64,000 nucleotides of DNA from Effrenium voratum (GCA_963377175.1 CAUJNA010003735.1:213501-277500); one strand, 5' to 3'; shown: positions 21,306 through 33,044, counted from the stretch's first letter. Program-made: numbers and translations. Notes: generated by a model not told the origin, from the sequence alone.

Positions 21306-21835
21306 CTTGTGATAGTCGTGAAGTCGGATGCAGATCTCTCGCAGGCCGATGCCTCTTCACAGGTGTGCTGAATCCGGAGGCTGGCTGAAGCTGCGAGTGT
21401 GTTTTCCCCGCGTGTGAAGAGCACAACTTGTTGCGTCACTCAACCCACCGTCTTTGCGAGCTTCCCCTTTTGGGGTTTCCGCTAGGTTCCTTTTTGACCA
21501 GCGAAACGTCAACATTTGCCTGGGGTGGGATACGTTTGACCAAGTCTGCAGGGCATCAAAGACCACCATTTGGTGTTCATGTTTGTTTGCAGATTAGTGG
21601 AAGTGCGCTTGGGACCTGGTGGGGAGTGAGGTGTCGGGTTTGTTTGTGCTATGGCAGAGAGGGTTCACCCAAGGAAACCAACAGGGGATGGCCACGTCTT
21701 GATGTTTGTCCAGACGCTCTATTTAACACGCGCAGGCTCATGTTGGCCCTGCAAATCGGAGTCCCAGGTCTGGAAAGAAGCCAGGGGCGAACCGCAAGAA
21801 CTTAGAACCGCAGGAAGACTGGAAGAATAATTATA

Positions 21836-21917
21836 GGGGTATGGGTAAACATGTGCCACCTTGCTTCCGTTTGCCAGGGTTCCATCTTGGATGCCGATGT
21901 TTGACCCACAGCCATAT
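21836..21917 (+). repeat. Family B2 inverted-repeat element
   Basis: Starts GGTATGGGTAAACATG and ends GATGTTTGACCCACAGCCAT. Shares the middle block TTGCCAGGGTTCCATCTTGG with copies at 1,975, 22,514 and 31,950. Confidence 0.55.
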
Positions 21918-22513
21918 CCAAGACAGGAACCACCGAAAAGAAAAGCTATAGGAAAGCCAACTGCGAGCTCACTGAAAAGCAGCGCCAGCCAGTTCCAGCC
22001 ACTGTGGAACTACACTTCTCAGCTACTCTAATCCTCCTTCTTTTTAGAAAAGGGGGCAAAACCCACTTTCGGCAACTGGTTGCCTCCGACCGTTTAGCTT
22101 TCCCATCTCACGTCTTCTTTCGGTTCACGATCCTGTTGGTGTATGTTGGTGTGCTGGGTAGGTCCGCCCGTTCCAGGTGATGGTTTGCCAGCCTGAAATC
22201 AGAGCCGGACCCCGGAAATCTGCGCAGGCAGGAGGGGACTGTTTGGGGGGCGGCCGGGGCGGGGGGGGGGGGCCGGGAGGGGGGTTCAAAGCGCGGCCGG
22301 GCTCTTTCAGAAATAGATAAGTTTAAACATAAACCAGTGGAAGCCACAAAGCTCACACACCTACTTGTGGAAATGCCCAGATACATCACAACACACCGGC
22401 AAGTGTGACCCTCTGCTTCTTCTTTTTTTGTTTTCTTTTTTTCTTGTTCGCGGCTCGCCCAGAACAAGTTCTTGCCAGCACGCAACTAGGACCTTGTGGC
22501 GTTTCAAGAACAT

Positions 22514-22619
22514 CATTTGGGTATGGGTCAAAATTACACCACCAGGGACCGCAGGTTTGTCCATGCTTCCATTTACCAGGGTTCCATTTTGGGTACCTAT
22601 TTTTGACCCACAGCCATTT
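22514..22619 (+). repeat. Family B2 inverted-repeat element
   Basis: Starts ATTTGGGTATGGGTCAAAAT and ends TTTTTGACCCACAGCCATTT. Middle block TCCATTTACCAGGGTTCCAT as in the other B2 copies. Confidence 0.65.
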
Positions 22620-24107
22620 TTCAAAAGTTTAGACTCCAAGGGGAAATATTATGTTGGCCAATGACTGAACATGGGAAATCCGCAGAAGTTGGCCACGCTC
22701 AAGGGAAAACAACATGGCCCAGAATCAATCATGTCTTTTGGGTGCGGAAGCTAAGGCAGTAAAACCTTCTTGTTTTACGCATCATCTCCGCCAAAGGGTC
22801 CATATTTTAAGTAAACATCATACCCAGAGGAGTCTCGAAGCTCAGTCACCGCACAGGCCGCTTCACAGATGCCAAAGAGAAGGCGGGGAAAAGCTGGGAG
22901 TCATTGTTTTTCCCCACGCCTTGCGTATGGAAGGTACCCAAGTAAGTGAGCCCGAGCAGTGCCCGTGTAGCAGTTGGAGTCCAATCTATTGCTAAACCAT
23001 CATGAGAAAGGCCCGGGGCAACTGATGGTGTTGTCTGCTTCCTTGCATTTGGAGGAGGAGCCAAGCCTGGCAGGCCCTGGCTTGTCTTCCCCAGGGCATG
23101 TTGGTTCAAGGAGGGGGGCTGCTTAAAGTTCGGAGGAGGCTGTAGCTCAAGAACATCTACAGTGGCAAGTATCACCACGCCTCTTCGCCTCAAAATCGTC
23201 CTAAAGAGGGCCCGAGTCATTGATCGCTGAGACGGGGCTCGCTGCATTCCTATTTCGGCTCGCTGGGATGGTTGGACAAGCTCGAAGGGTTTTTGTAAAA
23301 AAGAGCTGCGTGGCGGTTTTTGTTTTTGTTTTTTGGGGGGATTGTGTTGAAGGGAAACCTAATGCCTGGAAGGATTCCTCATTTTGAGACGGACCCATGA
23401 GACCACAAACACAAAGAGACTGCAGGAAGCTTCCATGACATTTGAGCTCGATCCTGAAGGATTCTCCACTTCAGCTTGGGAACCAGAAAACCGTGGCGTT
23501 TCAAGGTCTCGGGCGGAAAAAGGGGGGGAAGGAACCCAACTGCCGAGGCCCCCAGAAATCGGCCGATCCAATGGGATGCCCCCCCCAAAATCAGCCGTCG
23601 GATGGTTTTTGTATGGGGATGCTGCACCCAAGAACCCCATTGGATGGTGGTTTTTCTCGCACGAATACCGACAAGCGGCGTTTTTTGTTTTCTTCAGGTT
23701 TTCGAAGTGGTGCGAAATGGATGTCGTCCATCCATGGGGTGCTGCTAAGCCACACGGGGGTGAAACCAGGAATACTGGGCCGGGAGAACGAACAATGGGT
23801 GCATGGGATTAGCTCCTACTGGGACCCAACAATCAACCAACCGTCGTGTAGTGGGATGGAACCAACAAAATGGCACTGTTCAACTAAGGTGCATGTGCCC
23901 ACAACAGCAGGAGCAGGCCAGCAACGTGCGAAGATGACACATCCCCAACTTCAAACCCATTTCAATTCTGGGAACACAGTATACGAGAAGATTTGGTATC
24001 CTGGTTTAAAAGCAAGCAAAAGTCAATGAACAGGATGTTCAACAGGCTACTGGTAGTTCATGACTACTATCTATAATGCTTTGAGGTACTAGCTCATGAC
24101 CATATCC

Positions 24108-24237
24108 ATACTGTGGATGGACGAAATCCTGCACCACCTCAGACACCCTGAAAGGATGATTCCCTGTAAATACCAACAAATCATGGTTTCCCATCGCTTC
24201 CAAGTGGTGCGAAATGGATTTCGTTCATCCACAGTAT
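24108..24237 (-). mobile_element. Family A element, opposite core orientation
   Basis: A 130-bp copy with ends ATACTGTGGATGGACGAAAT and ATTTCGTTCATCCACAGTAT. The core reads GATTCCCTGTAAATACCAAC, the reverse complement of the splice-like core at 21,178, so it is inserted in the other direction. Confidence 0.7.
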
Positions 24238-24272
24238 CAAGTAAGAAACTTAGAGAGATTTGGGGTCAGCGA

Positions 24273-24471
24273 GGACTTCATCCTGCGCAAACTCAAGGAG
24301 AGCTGCTTGAAGGATGCGAGCCGACTGGTTGGGTGGGTGAATCGTTGCTTCCTGAAACTCGAACCTCAAGTCCAATTTGTAGTAGTGTTGGGAGAATCTA
24401 GCAAAAACCAATGCATCTTCGGGGAAACCGATTCGGAAACCTCGCAGGACGGCCAAGAGACACGGCTCTGA
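24273..24471 (+). CDS. Coding-like segment, unrecognised
   Basis: Open + frame ending in a stop: DFILRKLKESCLKDASRLVG, then FLKLEPQVQFVVVLGES and an acidic/polar tail. It begins after GCGAG|G, just downstream of a family A element. It resembles the C-terminal exon of a soluble protein, but no family is recognised and no partner exon is placed. Confidence 0.35.
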
Positions 24472-24968
24472 CGCGAACCCGAATCGAAGCGACCGAACCG
24501 AAGGATACGCGGTGAAAATGGGTCGGGTGGGTCGAAGACTTGCCGGGCTCCGGAGGCTGGATTAGAGCAACTGCCACAGCGCAAAAACGCGTGCACGTGC
24601 GAGAGCGCCAAGAATGGTGCTGCCTGTCCAATTGCCCAAGAGAGCCGAAAGAATAACATCTGCCCACGGCGGAATAACTGCCAGCACTGTGAAGGGACGA
24701 AATCATGAAAGGGCGTATTCGTTTTGTGTACCCCTTGTTGGTCTGTTTTAAAGGGAAACCAAACGAAAACCGAAGCCATATGCGGGGTCCAACCTTAAAA
24801 AAACACAGATCCATACTGTGGATGGACTAAATCCAGTTCGCGCCACGAAATGTGTCACCATGGTTGAAACCGTAACGTTTGTTGTTATTTAGGTCGGGGA
24901 GTCAGCAGAAATCGGTTTTTTTCTGGTTGCGTGCAAGATTTCGAACCCATCCTCAAAATGACCCAAGC

Positions 24969-25036
24969 ATGCTTGTTGTTGGGAAACAATTTTCATTTGT
25001 GCTTATGGTGGTTTAATGGGAAATCCCCACTTAACT
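24969..25036 (+). repeat. Family C repeat copy
   Basis: TTGTTGTTGGGA...TTTGTGCTTATGGTGGTTTA, then GGGAAATCCCCACTTAAC. The same order appears at about 568-645 and, inverted, at 60,131-60,201. Confidence 0.5.
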
Positions 25037-25687
25037 AGAGAAAAAGAGAGCCATTGACCGGGATCCTTCGTGGAGAATGACCAAGGAATCCAAATCAGCT
25101 TTCGTCCACAAAAAAAGCTGGTGCGATAAGTAGGGAATGAGGGAATGAATCCAGGAATTGATCCCCTTAAAGGAAACCACCAATTGGACTCTTTTTTTCT
25201 CGGGTTCATTCCATTTCTCATTCCCCACGTCTCTCCCACCAGCAAAACAATTGCTTGTACTTTCTGCAGCCACGCCAGCCGCTTTTTTTTGACGCCATCG
25301 CAAAGCACGACGCATTCGCTTGGGATGGGCGCTGATGGCTATGGTTCGTGTAGGGTTCCGAAAATGGTACCCCACTGACCAAACTGGCTTAGGTGACCCA
25401 TGGAACCAAATATGTGATGCCAGCGTTGATGAACATCAAGCACCAGGGTTGATATAATGTAGTGAGCCCAACAAAGAGGATAGAATACCATAAAACCGTG
25501 AGAAATCACTCCTGCAGGTTTTTGGAGGTTAAGTATACCTATGGCTTATCCCCATATCCTCACTCCTGCCACCACTGGGCTGCCATGGACATGTCCGGTT
25601 TGTTGATGACCAGTGGGGCAGCGGTGCTGGTGACCCATTGCGCTGTCTTCAGTTCCGCCGCTTGGACAAAGCAGTGGCTTGGTGGTT

Positions 25688-25816
25688 GGCTGTGGTGGTC
25701 AAAACCGATGGTACCATTTTTGGGGTAGGTGAATTCACCACCCATTTTAGAACCTATTTTAGTGGTTGGATTGAATCGGATGTTCACTGGTACCGGATTT
25801 TTTGACTCATGGCCAT
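25688..25816 (+). repeat. Family B1 inverted-repeat element
   Basis: Starts GGCTGTGGTGGTCAAAACC and ends TTTTGACTCATGGCCATC. Contains the palindrome GGTGAATTCACC and TTTAGAACCTATTTTAGTGG as in the copy at 4,969. Confidence 0.65.
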
Positions 25817-26877
25817 CATGTTGTCGGGTGTTCAAAGGGAAGCCAGCCAGAAACCAACCTATTTTTGAGGGATGGGTCATATGCGCAAATTTATCATATA
25901 ACCCTAGTTTGGATGGCCCGGGGCCCTGTAAGGTGAAAAAGGCCATGGCAATGAGTCAAAGCGCTGGTACTCCAGTGAATCTCAAACTAGCTGGTGGCGG
26001 TCGATGTCCATGGGTTTTGAACAATGCAGGCCTTGTTGCTCATGCGCAATGCCAGTTGAATTTTTGTCGCATTCTGTTGTCGCATTCGGATCTCGAGAGC
26101 TCAGGAAGTGAGTGACATTCTGCAACGTGTGGGCCATGCAGTGTGGTACGGGTTCAGTCCTTCGAATGAACAGATGGAAGCTGCTGTTTGGGATGCTCGC
26201 ATCAAGCAGTATCGCTCATCCTCGAGAGCCTGCATGCACATTGCGGCCATTTGCACCTGCGCTATTTCAAATTCTTAGTTGGCCCAGAAAGGATCGCATT
26301 TGTGTATTTTTGGATTGATGATCCCATTCGTTCATATCTTTTGAGATCAACCAGGCACTTGTGGTCAGATGATACACCTCCAGTGGAACCACAACGCGCA
26401 CTCGACCTGGCCGTTTCTGATTTCAATGTCTGCGTGGCTGATGCATTTGCTGATCAGTTCCAACATCCTGCCGTTAGGCCGTGCCAGGTGTAGGCTGTTC
26501 GTTGTTGCAACTGGGCAGATCATGTGTTTTTGTTTGCATATATTAGAAAGAAATGCTAACTGCGAACCCAAAAACGGACCCAACATGTTCTGCAACAGCC
26601 ACATCAGCTGCTTGGATTCGCCAGGTAATGTATTTGATGGTGGGCATTTGGATCGCCGGCTATCCGTCAGACTGCCAAAATGCATTAATCCTCACCAGCG
26701 TGAGCCTCTGTGTTCGCTTTGCAGTCGCCACTTTTTTCGTGGACTTCCAGGTTGGTGTTCCCGCTCAATCCTTATTAAGCCTACTGGAGACATGGAATGC
26801 CTGGAAGCTCGATCCAAGCTCGATACACATCATCTTCATCAATCAGCTGACCGTTTCTTGCCGCCGGATGGGGTGGT

Positions 26878-27094
26878 TTGTTTGTGTGTTTGTGTGTTTG
26901 TGTGTTTGCGTCTTTGTGTGTTTGCGTGTTCGCGTGTTTGCGTGGTTGTGTGCTTGTGTGCTTGGTTTGTGTGTGTCTGTGTGTTTGTGTCTGTGTGTTT
27001 GTGTGTTTGTGTGTGTCTGTGTGTGTGTGTGTTTGTGTGTGTTTGTGTGTGTGTTTGTGTGTGTGTTTGTGTGTGTGTGTGTTTTTTTTGTGTG

Positions 27095-27125
<31 letters not shown>

Positions 27126-27303
27126 TTGTGTTTGTGTTTGTGTTTGTGTTTGTGTTTGTGTTTGTGTTTGTGTTTGTGTGTGTTTATGTGTTTGTGTGTT
27201 TGTGTGTTTGTGTGTTTGTGTGTTTGTGTGTTTGTGTGTGTGTGTTTGTTGTGTGTGTGTGTGTTTGTTTGTGTGTGGTTGTGAGTGTGTTTGTGTGTGG
27301 TTG

Positions 27304-27335
<32 letters not shown>

Positions 27336-27890
27336 CGTATGTTTTTGTGTGTGTGTGTGTATGTTTGTGTGTGTGCTTGTTTCTGTGTGTGTGTGTGTTT
27401 GTTTGTGTGTGGTTGTGAGTGTGTTTGTGTCTGGTTGTGAGTGTGTTTGTGTGTGGTTGTGAGTGTGTTTGTGTGTCTATGTTTGTGTGTGTTTATGTGT
27501 GTTTGTGTGTGTGAATATTTTGCGTGTGTGTGTGTGTGTGCGTGTGTGATGTTGTGTGCGTGTTTGTGTGTGTGTGTTTGTGTTTGTGTTTGTTTGTGTT
27601 TGTGTTTGTGTTTGTGTTTGTGTTTGTGTTTGCGTTGCTGTTTGTGTTTGTGTTTGTGTGTGTGTGTTTGTGTTTGTGTTTGTTTGTGTGTGTTTGTGTT
27701 TGTGTGTTTATGTGTTTGTGTGTGTGAGTGTGTGAGTGTGTGAGTGTGTGTGTGTGTGTTTGTGTTTGTGTTTGTGTTTGTGTTTGTGTTTGTGTTTGTG
27801 TTTGTGTGCTTGTGTTTGTGTGTGCTTGTGTCTGTGTGTGCTTGTGTCTGTGTGTGCTTGTGTGTGTGGTGTGTGTGTGTGTGGTTTGCT
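26878..27890 (+). repeat. 1-kb TG/TTTG microsatellite
   Basis: Continuous TGTGTG, TGTGTT and TGTTTG text on the + strand, broken only by rare substitutions. Long Cys/Val open frames on + and Thr/His frames on - are repetition artefacts. The strand choice (G+T on +) agrees with the general composition of the left half. Confidence 0.95.
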
Positions 27891-28387
27891 GCATTTGTTT
27901 GCGAACATTTGGCATGGATGCTGCCTCAGCATCGGACGTTACAAAATATGTATATACACAAATATGTATATATACATATATGATGTACGCCCCGGGATTT
28001 AAAGATGCATAGGGCATGCAGATGTTCCACTAGATTTCGGCATTGTGTCATGGACTGTGGCCAGGGTTGGAGGGTCCGATGAGGGGGGGCTGCGGAGGGT
28101 GAAGGGGAAAGAAGGGGTGGGGTCATCCAGGCCGGGCGGTGCTGAGAGCTCTTGGCGAGAGGAAAGAACAAAGAAAGGATATAAGTCACCGCAACAAAAC
28201 AACAAGAGAGAAGGGACAACGAGGAAAACGAGGACTTGCTCCACCATGGAGATGAAGAGGTTGCTGATCGCTGCCTCTGCAAGCTGTTCCCTGCTGCAGG
28301 GCCCTCCTTCAGCAGCATGCGGGAGCAAGAGAAGCTTTGTCTCCCTGCGAGAATGTGCGAAGGGAGACAACAAACAAGGAGTGAGGC

Positions 28388-28582
28388 ATGGCTCAACTGG
28401 ATGACACCCTGCAAGTTTCCGTTGGTGAATGGGCGAAGGGTAATCCGGCCATCTTTCTCAAGAAGCCGCGGGAGGTTCGGCTTGGTGACTTTGTAAAAGC
28501 CAATGGTTTCAAGGCCAGGACATGTAGTCCACTTGCTATCAAATACACCATGCGTGAGAACTGCTTTGCCGTACGCGAGTAG
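28388..28582 (+). CDS. Small open frame, unrecognised
   Basis: ATG-to-stop frame of 64 residues reading MAQLDDTLQVSVGEWAKGN and then PAIFLKKPREVRLGDFVKA. Amino-acid use looks protein-like, not repeat-like. It may be an exon that happens to contain an ATG. No family recognised. Confidence 0.35.
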   Translation: MAQLDDTLQVSVGEWAKGNPAIFLKKPREVRLGDFVKANGFKARTCSPLAIKYTMRENCFAVRE

Positions 28583-28788
28583 CCCACCCCTCCGACCTCG
28601 GCTTGGCGGCGCAGTGGACAGCGTGCGCTAGCACCCCACCCACCCCACCCGCATGACGACGCTATCTCAGCGTTGCGGCGAAGTGGCGAGAGCGCTCTTG
28701 CCCCAGCCCACCCGCCCAGCCTCGCGTGACGACGCAGCCGTACGCCAGCCGGCGAAGGTCGGCTCCAGGTGTATAACTTTTTTATACG
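28583..28788. repeat. GC-rich imperfect direct duplication
   Basis: Two related blocks, each with CGGCG(C/A)AGTGG, AGCGTGCGCT or AGAGCGCTCT, a run of CCCACCC and then GACGACGC, follow each other at about 28,608-28,662 and 28,676-28,735. Base composition differs sharply from the surroundings. Confidence 0.4.
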
Positions 28789-28995
28789 TTGAGAGACATC
28801 TTGGTGCCGCGAGAGCGCCCTCAGGTTTCGGCCTTCATTTTGGTCTTGGCCGGGCTGATGGAATTCAACAACCGGAGCCGGATCGCGCTGCTGACGAACT
28901 CCGAGTCCATGGTCCACAGCTTTCGGAGGCGCTGCAAGATGAGTCGCTTGCTTCGCCCGGGTTACGAGTGGGCCCTCCAAACTTACTTCAGCTAG
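28789..28995 (+). CDS. Coding-like segment, unrecognised
   Basis: Open + frame ending TAG. Reads VSAFILVLAGLMEFNNRSR, then IALLTNSESMVHSFRRRC. An AG|G acceptor inside (28,831) and CCGG|GTTACG (28,959) would also make it an internal exon. It may belong with the broken coding region that follows (29,093-30,136). Confidence 0.4.
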   Translation: MRDILVPRERPQVSAFILVLAGLMEFNNRSRIALLTNSESMVHSFRRRCKMSRLLRPGYEWALQTYFS

Positions 28996-29092
28996 AAATG
29001 GGTCAAGAGCCCACTTCAGAAATGAACCACCAACCAGAAATACCGTCCCCACCAGCTGGGATCTATGATGAACCCAACACCAACGAATAACA

Positions 29093-30136
29093 ATGGGACC
29101 TAGCTACCAACCGGAGCCAACTGGATTTCTGATTGATCAGTGGAAGATCATATTGATAGGAGAACCGGACGGTAGATCGCTTGTGCAATTGGCCCAACCC
29201 GATGCGAGGGTGCTACGTGGGGTGTGTGATGGTGAAGTCCTGCTGGATAGCAAGTTGCGAATTTCCGGCGAAGCAGGCTGCCTGCAGATCCTGTGCTACA
29301 TTGTCAGTGTTGTTTTGCGGTACTTTGCTTGAGATTTCGAGCGGTGGGCTCATCTTGATGCACAGAACTTGGTTGAAACATTTGACAGTTTTGACGCAGG
29401 ATATCCAAATATGTGGGTTTCGGTGCCCACCAAGGACTTTGCTGATGGTCTCAGACTCTGACTTCTGCAACAAGAACTTCGAGGAGTTGCTGATGGAGGA
29501 TGAGCGCGAGCGTTTTCGGAGCCACCCGGAGACATCAATAGAGATAGCATGTTTGGCGCAAAAATCCATCTGTGGTGTTGTGCAACTCATGTCGTGTTTT
29601 ACCCGGTCGATTCTTCCAGTTCCAACGTGTTCAACACGTTGGATCCACTTTGGGATTGAGCTCCAACACTTCGGCAAGGCTTCATGTCCGAAGGCAAGGG
29701 GGCCACTGCATCATCTGGCATCACTGCGCCTCCATGCTTGCGAGTGTCGTTGAAGCTCGGATGCAACCTCGGCAAAACTCAACCTCCAATGGTCATGGCA
29801 ATGGCAACTTGGCTCGATGCAATGCAAGCAAATTCCTGACTGGGTTTCTGATGGTTTCCCAGGCCGCACATCGGACTGTGTTCGATTCGCGTTTCTCTGA
29901 GGAAACGCGCGATCTGCCTCAGATCGAACTCGTGCCCACGCGTGGGGGTGGACCTCTTCCACGTGCCGCTGATGTTGGGTGAGGAAACCTATCATCTCAT
30001 CGTGCTCAGAGAGGACAGCGACTCGAGATCCCAACTGGAAGTCGCTGGGTTGACCGATCTTTGTGGTTGTTTGTTTCCTTGGAACCAAATTCGTTGGATC
30101 GGATGTTTGGACATGTTTGGTTTCACATGTTTGTGA
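29093..30136 (+). pseudogene. Frame-broken coding region
   Basis: Coding-like pieces appear in changing + frames: SLVQLAQPDARVLRGVCDG (29,180 region), FEELLMEDERERFRSHPE (29,480 region), FQFQRVQHVGSTLGL (29,610 region) and VDLFHVPLMLGEETYHLIVL (29,945 region). Order and style suggest one protein interrupted by frameshifts or unseen introns. The ELLMEDERERF and YHLIVLRE pieces are reminiscent of PAS-type signalling domains, but I would not assign a family on that. Confidence 0.4.
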
Positions 30137-30653
30137 TACCTAGAATTTTTTGGATGTTGTGCTGTTTTTTCATATATCTCCGTTCCTTACTTTGCCCTCG
30201 GCCACTTGAAGCTTGGCAAGGTCCTTGCTGATGAACATGGAGGTGTGCAGAGTCCCAAACGTGAGAGCGTTGCAAGGAATACCGCGAGGATTGGGCAGAG
30301 GTTGGGACAAAATCCACGACCACTGGCCATGTTTCATGGTCAACCAGCCAATTTGGCGGGCGAATGATTAACTTTGAGCCATACCCATCTTCGGATAAAC
30401 TCTTCATGGATCATGGGCGTCTGTTGTATGCTTTGTTTCTCCCCCATCAATGTTCCTTGAAAACTCGACGGTTCTCCTCTGGTCAGGCTATTATTTTTTT
30501 TCCGGCGCAGGAGTTTATCTGGTTCCGATGCTTCAGTCTCACAGGCGGCGACGGCAACCCTTTTCCTCTCTTTTTTCCTCACGTTTTTTTGGGGCGGTTT
30601 CCCGCTGAAGCTGGTAGATTCCCGCCCCTTTTTATGAATAAAACCAGTTGGCC

Positions 30654-30809
30654 ATGGCCTTAGATGTTCACCGCGATGCGGTGCCGCAGGTGTCTTCAAG
30701 CTCCCTTCTCCAAATCTGCCGGGAGCTGGAGGAGATGACCTTGCTGGCGCGACACCCAACACAAAACGCCATGAAGCTGACACACGGGTGTCAAAACCCG
30801 CAAGGGTAA
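30654..30809 (+). CDS. Small open frame, 51 residues
   Basis: ATG at 30,654 to TAA. Reads MALDVHRDAVPQVSSSS, then LLQICRELEEMTLLARHP, an amphipathic helix-like stretch. A GCAG|G acceptor within it also permits an internal exon reading. Unrecognised. Confidence 0.35.
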   Translation: MALDVHRDAVPQVSSSSLLQICRELEEMTLLARHPTQNAMKLTHGCQNPQG

Positions 30810-31610
30810 CGCGATTTAGCAGGAACACATGAGATAGATAGTACCAACCATGGGTAACATGGAATTCCATCGAAACTATTGGGGACCACTTGATGGCTTA
30901 CCTATCAATGAGGATATGAATCAACAGCCTGTTTTTCTCATTACAACCTATGAGCTGGGAATCGCTCTCACTCGAGCCAACGGGGTATGGTTTTTTAGTG
31001 ACTCACACGTCAAGAACCTGTGCTTGCAAATGATGTTGGGGCAACTCTTTGGCTGCGTATCATGTGGATGGTTCTTTATGCGCATACGAGTAGTAACATG
31101 TCGAGATTATCATGATCTATGAACCTGAAAACCCATTATCCGCCGGGACCCAGCGTTTGGCGAACTGGTTTGCATCTGATTTTTGATTGGGTTCTGAGGG
31201 GAACTATTTTCCACCCGGTTGGGGGACCTGTATGAGAACCATAAATTTGATGGGCGCAGGATGCTCCATATACTTGGATGGTCATTCTACGAGTCTTAGC
31301 TGGTTAGTAAGTAGGGTTGTAGCGCATGTATAAGTGGAACAACCGCAGCAAAGTCCAGTTTAGAAACGAACCTACCATGGTTATCAATCTATGATGGTGG
31401 GACTGCAGCCACAGGTAGATGCGGCCACACCACATCTGGACGTGGAGCAAGCTCACCTGAGTTTTCGTCGACTACCTGATAGTGATTCCGACTGCTCCAT
31501 GCCCAGTTTGCGACGTGTGGTTCAGCCCACGGATGCTTGGGCATGATACGGATGCGATGCATGTGCGAATCCAAGAATTGGGATAGCGACAAAATTGGGG
31601 ATGTCGCATG

Positions 31611-31744
31611 TTACTGTGGATGGACGAAATCCTGCACCACCTCAGAGACCATGGTTTCGGATGATTCCCCTGTAAATACCAACAAAGAATGGTTTCAACC
31701 ATGGTTTCCAAGTGGTGCGAAAAGGATTTCGTCCCGCCACCGTC
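31611..31744 (-). mobile_element. Family A element
   Basis: Ends TTACTGTGGATGGACGAAAT and GGATTTCGTCCCGCCACCGT. Core GATTCCCCTGTAAATACCAA is in the same orientation as the copy at 24,108. Inner ends CCTGCACCACC and AGTGGTGCG are conserved. Confidence 0.65.
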
Positions 31745-31949
31745 TCACTTCTCTCAGGGGTCAAGGGTCAATTCACCCAATCCAGGCGGATGGAAATTTC
31801 CAACTTTCAGTGGCCAGGATTGGGGGACCATCCACCTGGAGCTCCTGCGTTTTGCCGCGGAAGGGCGAGGAAGAGAAGTACTGACGAAGCTGCTGGGCTC
31901 AAAGAGACATGATCAAACTGGTGGTGTAAGTAACGTGTGTGCTTTTTAC

Positions 31950-32052
31950 ATGTTGGGTGAAAATTACACCGGGAATTGGACCGCAGGTGTTGGTCCGTGT
32001 TTCTACTTACTACGGTTCCAGTTGGGGTACCTATTGTTGACCCACAGCCATA
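31950..32052 (+). repeat. Family B2 inverted-repeat element
   Basis: Starts TGTTGGGTGAAAATTACACC and ends TTGTTGACCCACAGCCATAC, with the B2 middle TTACTACGGTTCCAGTTGGG. Confidence 0.55.
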
Positions 32053-32823
32053 CAAGAGAAAACGAGAGAGAGACAGAGAGTATTCCTCGAGGAAAGCATC
32101 TTAAAAAGGCACAAATCCTTCCGAGAACAATCTGAAAATCCCCCAGTTGAATGCAAATGAAGCCGTCTGAAACCAACTGAAATGTCAGCTGGGCCTGGAT
32201 TCAAGATTCTGGGCCTGGATTCAAGATTTCCCGGAAAGCCCTAGAGTCTTGAATCTTGAATCCGGGCCCCGAATAAAACCGATTGAAACCTGCTGAAATT
32301 GCATTCGGGACGAAAGGTTGAAGCTTGCAGATTGTCTTTGGAAATACGCCTTGTTTGTGCTGCTTTCCCTAAAGCCCTCAAAAAGGAGCTCTGCCAAAAG
32401 TGAGTTCTGCAACAAATAGTGAGTTCTGCAAAAAGTGTCCTAGTTAAAGAAAACACCTTGGTTCTAGGCCTAGATTGGTCCTAGTCTTCTGAAATGATTA
32501 GATATTTTCAAGGAAGCTTTGCTTCAAATTCAATTACGTGAGAGTTAGACTTAAATCACCTAGTCCTAGTGTAGCCCAGGTCCTTTTTTGAGAGATCCTT
32601 GGTTGCAGTCCTAGTTTAGTCCTTGTCTACTCAAATACTCAGAAACTACACAGGACGTTATAGAGGGAGCTCTACTTGTCATTTAATTGCCATGATAGTC
32701 AGAATTCCAGTCCCAGTTTGGTCCGTTTGGTCCTAGCTGTCATGGTGAACATCTAAGGCTGTGTCCCAAGTCGGGGGCTGACCAAATCATCTAAGTTAGC
32801 TTGTCATGGACCCGTAGGGCGGG

Positions 32824-32877
32824 GGGGGGGCTATCCCTGGATAAGCCTAGGATAAGCGCTTAAGAGATAGCCCCCCC
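32824..32877. repeat. Hairpin upstream of gene 3
   Basis: Perfect 12-bp inverted repeat GGGGGGGCTATC / GATAGCCCCCCC with a 30-nt loop that contains two GGATAAG direct repeats. It ends 23 bp before the proposed ATG of gene 3. Role unknown. Confidence 0.55.
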
Positions 32878-32900
32878 TCCCCATAGCTTTGTGGCTCGCA

Positions 32901-33044
32901 ATGGCGCTCAGGTTGAGACTACAAGATGATTGCAGGAGATGCGTGGAAGCTCGGAGCGTCCAGGTCTCCGCGTTCCGCCCTCCAAGCGAATCGCCCGACT
33001 CCAAGTGCAGCAAGCTGTGCCTGCAGCTGGAGAACTTTAAAGCG
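32901..33044 (+). CDS. Gene 3 exon 1, small unrecognised protein
   Basis: ATG at 32,901, reading MALRLRLQDDCRRCVEARSV, then SESPDSKCSKLCLQLENFKA. It ends GCG|GTGCGC, a GT donor in phase 0. The acceptor of the next exon (TTTTCAG|C, 33,382) is also phase 0, and the joined product is about 118 residues ending at TAA. An internal CCAG|GTCTCC (32,963) could instead be an acceptor, so the ATG may be chance. Four Cys lie in the first exon. No domain recognised; upstream hairpin at 32,824. Confidence 0.5.

Larger units (their letters stand above)
19491..24272. other. Repeat-filled stretch without a supported gene
   Basis: Apart from the inverted-repeat elements listed separately (19,996; 20,218; 20,571; 21,178; 21,836; 22,514; 24,108) no exon could be supported. 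The - strand around 23,080-23,230 has a Pro/Leu-rich open stretch (VVILATVDVLELQPPPNF) against the local strand bias; I do not call it. A G/C tract lies at about 22,257-22,285. Confidence 0.45.
24472..26877. other. No supported gene; repeat copies
   Basis: Contains a decayed family A copy (about 24,813-24,960), a family C copy (24,969-25,036) and a family B1 copy (25,688-25,816). The + strand around 26,715-26,850 has an open hydrophobic stretch (VRFAVATFFVDFQVGVP) that runs into the TG repeat; too little to call. Confidence 0.45.
30810..32820. other. No supported gene
   Basis: Contains a family A element (31,611-31,744) and a family B2 element (31,950-32,052). No exon with splice-like borders was found; about 32,150-32,700 is plain, with a short direct repeat CTGGGCCTGGATTCAAGATT near 32,190-32,225. 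Confidence 0.5.

Noticed and set aside
26878..27890. Long Cys/Val-rich open frame (about 350 codons)
   Set aside because: Pure TGTGTT simple repeat; all frames lack stops by composition.
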